From Pseudomonas simiae (GTDB lineage: Bacteria; Pseudomonadota; Gammaproteobacteria; Pseudomonadales; Pseudomonadaceae), in NCBI RefSeq assembly GCF_900111895.1, contig NZ_FOKB01000010.1:102417-166416 (forward strand): a stretch of DNA of 64,000 nucleotides, given 5' to 3'. Positions 61,989 to 64,000 of the stretch are shown here, one piece after another (within the stretch, counting starts at the first letter, position 1; each line of letters begins with the position of its first letter). A program made the position numbers and the translations under genes. The notes below the pieces were generated by a model that worked only from the letters and a program-made list of their open reading frames with translations, searched no databases and had not been told where the DNA came from.

Positions 61989-61997
61989 TTGTACTCC
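61980..61997. promoter_or_regulatory. LexA2-type operator overlapping the lexA start codon
   Basis: GGAGTACATTTGTACTCC is a perfect palindrome with 7-base arms and a 4-base spacer. It agrees with the GTAC-N4-GTRC box reported for LexA2 of pseudomonads. It covers part of the ribosome site and the ATG, so bound repressor would block the transcript of the operon. Confidence 0.75.
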
Positions 61998-62148
61998 TGC
62001 GGGAAATTTCTGACAATAGCCGCTAGTCGCGTGAGGGACGACAAGGTTTGTCGAAACGTCCTACATGCCTGCCGGATAAGCTCTACTCCCCTCCCGTGAA
62101 AAGGTCCGCAAAGTCCCTCGCCTGAGTACACAGTGCGAGGGATTGCGG

Positions 62149-62193
62149 ATGGCGTTGTTTGTTTGGCCCCCGGTTGATGGGGCCGCCTCATGA
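62149..62193 (+). CDS. Possible 14-residue leader peptide before the Rhs gene
   Basis: A short ATG ORF (MALFVWPPVDGAAS) ends with TGA overlapping the Rhs ATG as ATGA. It runs through the hairpin at 62165-62184 in front of Rhs. No ribosome site of note is seen (GAGGGATTGCGG lies upstream of the ATG). It could be a coupling ORF, or chance. Confidence 0.3.
   Translation: MALFVWPPVDGAAS
62165..62184 (+). promoter_or_regulatory. Hairpin masking the Rhs ribosome-binding site
   Basis: GGCCCC and GGGGCC arms (perfect, 8-base loop) end five bases before the Rhs ATG. The 3' arm holds the only GGGG that could pair with 16S rRNA, so the folded RNA should be poorly translated. Confidence 0.4.
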
Positions 62194-64000
62194 TCGAAGT
62201 GACCAGCCAAACCATTGGCTATTTGGTACTGGCCACCCTGGATTCAAAGACGCGAGACGTTGAATCGGTCATCAGCGACTTCAAGCGCTGCCTCAATCAC
62301 TACGATGCCTGGGCGGAAAGCTTTTTCAGCTTTTCGGCGCTGGATATCGAGCAGGTCTTCAAGGTCGGGGATGAAGTGGCGCTGGTCGCGCCGATCAACC
62401 GCTCCCTGTTTCCCAGCACCACCACCGCAACCTGCCAGGCCAACGGCACGTTGACCCTGGTGCACATGTTCCAAAGTTCACGGTTCGTGCCCATTGGCAA
62501 TACGCCCGTGATGGTGCAACGCATCGATCCAACGGGTGGCCCGCTCGGGGAGCCCCTCCATAAAACCATTGGCCCGAGCGGCATTCTCGAAATCACTGAA
62601 TGTGATCGCAACCAGCAGTACCGGGTCAGTTTCTACCCCAACGTTTCCACAGCGCATTTCAAGGCGCTGTACGCCTCTTACCAGTCGGTTATCGCGCCGC
62701 TGGAAGGTTGGCTGCGCGCTGAATGGACCACCACGTTTGAACCGCTGTGGAAGGGGTATTCCGAAGCCAACTTCCTGGAACGCTATCTCTCGCTGCACCA
62801 AGCCTACGCTCGGGGGTTTGGTGAGGCGTTGTATGCGCTCTGGGACAACATCAAGCAGATGTTTCAGTGGCTTTCGGACCCAATGGGTTACGCGGAAAAA
62901 CTCCTGCATTACCTGTCCCAGGATGAATTTGAAAAGCTGTTGAAGCTCGGCACCGAAAGCATCGCAAAGGGCTTGTTGGTGCTGAGCGATGAGCCGCTGC
63001 TGTTCATTTATGTGTCGGCGATGGTCAGCTGGGTGCGGATGTTGCCGCCGCCTTATATGAACGAGTTGCTGGGGGAAATCAGCGCTGAAGTATTGATCAA
63101 TTTGCTGCTGTGTCTTGCTACCGCAGGAATGGGGATGGCGGTGCGCTTGAGTACGAAGGTGCTGGGCGGCATCAAGTCTCAGCGAGCGCGTAAGTGGTTG
63201 GAGCATATGGCTGGGCAGTTCGGGAGGTTCCGTGGGGATGACCACGCGGAGCTGGCTAAGCCGATATTGCTCAGTAGCCGGGCAACGACGATCAAGACGA
63301 TTCCGGATGTGCCGTTGAAGGCTGGAGATCAGGTGGTTGCCAACCCGGTGCCGCTGGTTCGGGACAAGGCCACGCAACGGACGGTGTTGGTGCGGCAGGA
63401 GCCTGTCGACGATGTGCCTGCTTCTGCTCGAAACCCGGCTGGGAATGTCGCTGCGTCTTCGGACAAGACCGCCACCAACGGGTGCCCGGTGTCGATGGTC
63501 ACGGGCGAGGAACTGCTGACCCTCACCGATGGAACGCTGGACGGGCTCTTGCCGTTTGAGTGGACCCGCTTGTACCGCACCAGTGCGGTGGAAATGGACT
63601 GCGGGTTGGGGTTTGGCTGGAGTCACTCGCTGGCGCATCGGCTGAGTGTTTCCGGCGATGCGGTGGTGTGGACCGATCATGAAAACCGCTCGACCACCCT
63701 GCCCTTGCCCACTGTTTCGCGACCTGCAATTACCAACAGCCTGGCCGAAGCGGCGATCTACTTGGGGGCTGTGCCCGATGAGTTAGTCCTGTCTCAAGGG
63801 TCACGTTTCTACCACTTCCACGACGGTGCGCTGACAGCGATCAGCGATGCGTATGACAACCGGCTGCGCATTTCCCGTAATTACCTGGGGCAGATTGAGC
63901 GGTTGGATAACGGCGTCGGGCGCTCGTTGTTTTTGCGCTATGCGTCGGGCCGCATTGTGGCGGTGGATTACCAGATTGAGCGGGCTGTGGATGACGGCCC
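62190..64000 (+). CDS. Rhs-family polymorphic toxin, N-terminal part
   Basis: The visible 603 codons, open at the right edge, show an N-terminal region of about 430 residues, mostly helical, with a hydrophobic stretch (LLFIYVSAMVSWVRML; VLINLLLCLATAGMGMAV, around 270-330). From about 430 a DUF6531-type Rhs module starts (NGCPVSMVTGEELLTLTDG, then LLPFEWTRLYRTSA, GLGFGWSHSLAHRLSV). YD-type repeats begin near the edge (ISDAYDNRLRISRNYLGQIERL). The toxin tip and any immunity gene are outside. No PAAR domain was seen, so loading on a T6SS spike would need an adaptor. Confidence 0.88.
   Translation, partial: MIEVTSQTIGYLVLATLDSKTRDVESVISDFKRCLNHYDAWAESFFSFSALDIEQVFKVGDEVALVAPINRSLFPSTTTATCQANGTLTLVHMFQSSRFVPIGNTPVMVQRIDPTGGPLGEPLHKTIGPSGILEITECDRNQQYRVSFYPNVSTAHFKALYASYQSVIAPLEGWLRAEWTTTFEPLWKGYSEANFLERYLSLHQAYARGFGEALYALWDNIKQMFQWLSDPMGYAEKLLHYLSQDEFEKLLKLGTESIAKGLLVLSDEPLLFIYVSAMVSWVRMLPPPYMNELLGEISAEVLINLLLCLATAGMGMAVRLSTKVLGGIKSQRARKWLEHMAGQFGRFRGDDHAELAKPILLSSRATTIKTIPDVPLKAGDQVVANPVPLVRDKATQRTVLVRQEPVDDVPASARNPAGNVAASSDKTATNGCPVSMVTGEELLTLTDGTLDGLLPFEWTRLYRTSAVEMDCGLGFGWSHSLAHRLSVSGDAVVWTDHENRSTTLPLPTVSRPAITNSLAEAAIYLGAVPDELVLSQGSRFYHFHDGALTAISDAYDNRLRISRNYLGQIERLDNGVGRSLFLRYASGRIVAVDYQIERAVDDG

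Noticed and set aside
62115..62141. Terminator-like hairpin CCCTCGC/GCGAGGG before the Rhs gene
   Set aside because: It has a 13-base loop and no T-tract, so it is weak evidence for a terminator.
1..64000. tRNA, rRNA, CRISPR arrays, prophage or integrase genes
   Set aside because: None was seen on reading both strands; repeats present are REP-type palindromes only.

Overview
The window reads as chromosome of a fluorescent-group Pseudomonas. Supporting signs are an H2-type type VI secretion (T6SS) gene order, two OprD-family porins, the lexA2-imuA-imuB-dnaE2 mutasome operon, HglS of lysine catabolism, MddA, and many Pseudomonas-style REP palindromes built on GTGGGAGC or CTGTAGGAGC arms. No tRNA, rRNA, CRISPR array or intact insertion sequence was seen. 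Gene starts were chosen by eye from Shine-Dalgarno sequences, overlaps and family N-termini; no database search was run.

Layout. (1) 1-7918: remains of an H2-type T6SS cluster. tssA, B, C, E and F are intact. The next ORF joins the N-terminal half of TssG in frame to the C-terminal half of the PP2C phosphatase (Stp1/PppA), and is followed by the Ser/Thr kinase gene, which runs off the left edge. The genes normally between tssG and stp1 (clpV, sfa, fha, tssJ, K, L, M) are absent, so one internal deletion appears to have disarmed the locus. A divergent hcp with a possible sigma-54 promoter lies at 7403-7918. (2) 7971-22830: housekeeping and accessory genes: aldo/keto reductase, DUF1543, TPM-domain protein, an RsbQ-like hydrolase paired with a PAS histidine kinase, a DapF-like protein lacking one catalytic cysteine, two divergent L,D-transpeptidase genes, creatininase, GST, DUF924, an acyltransferase-like membrane protein, LysE and GNAT. 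(3) 23001-29816: a tightly packed seven-gene operon (LacI regulator, binding protein, two permeases, ATPase, GpdQ-like phosphodiesterase, OprD porin) that looks like a complete outer-membrane-to-cytoplasm route for a phosphodiester. (4) 30094-32464: carboxynorspermidine decarboxylase and synthase, an alternative polyamine route. (5) 32639-37095: IclR regulator divergent from a four-gene ATGA-coupled amino-acid-type ABC importer plus FAD oxidase operon with a strong sigma-54 promoter candidate. (6) 37224-51881: MddA, glutaminase, small lipoprotein and membrane proteins, AraC, RNase T2, Gfo/Idh oxidoreductase, Nudix, a GH63-like glucosidase with a porin, HglS, DUF465 and transketolase. (7) 51934-61997: DNA damage region: UvrA-like ATPase coupled to a hybrid sensor kinase, then dnaE2-imuB-imuA-lexA with a LexA2-type palindrome over the lexA start. 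(8) 62149-64000: N-terminal part of an Rhs-family protein, open at the right edge, preceded by a 14-codon ORF and a hairpin.

The most notable observations are the in-frame TssG-PP2C deletion fusion, the phosphodiester uptake operon, the RsbQ-PAS kinase pair, the Ser-for-Cys DapF paralogue, and the lexA operator placed on its own translation start.
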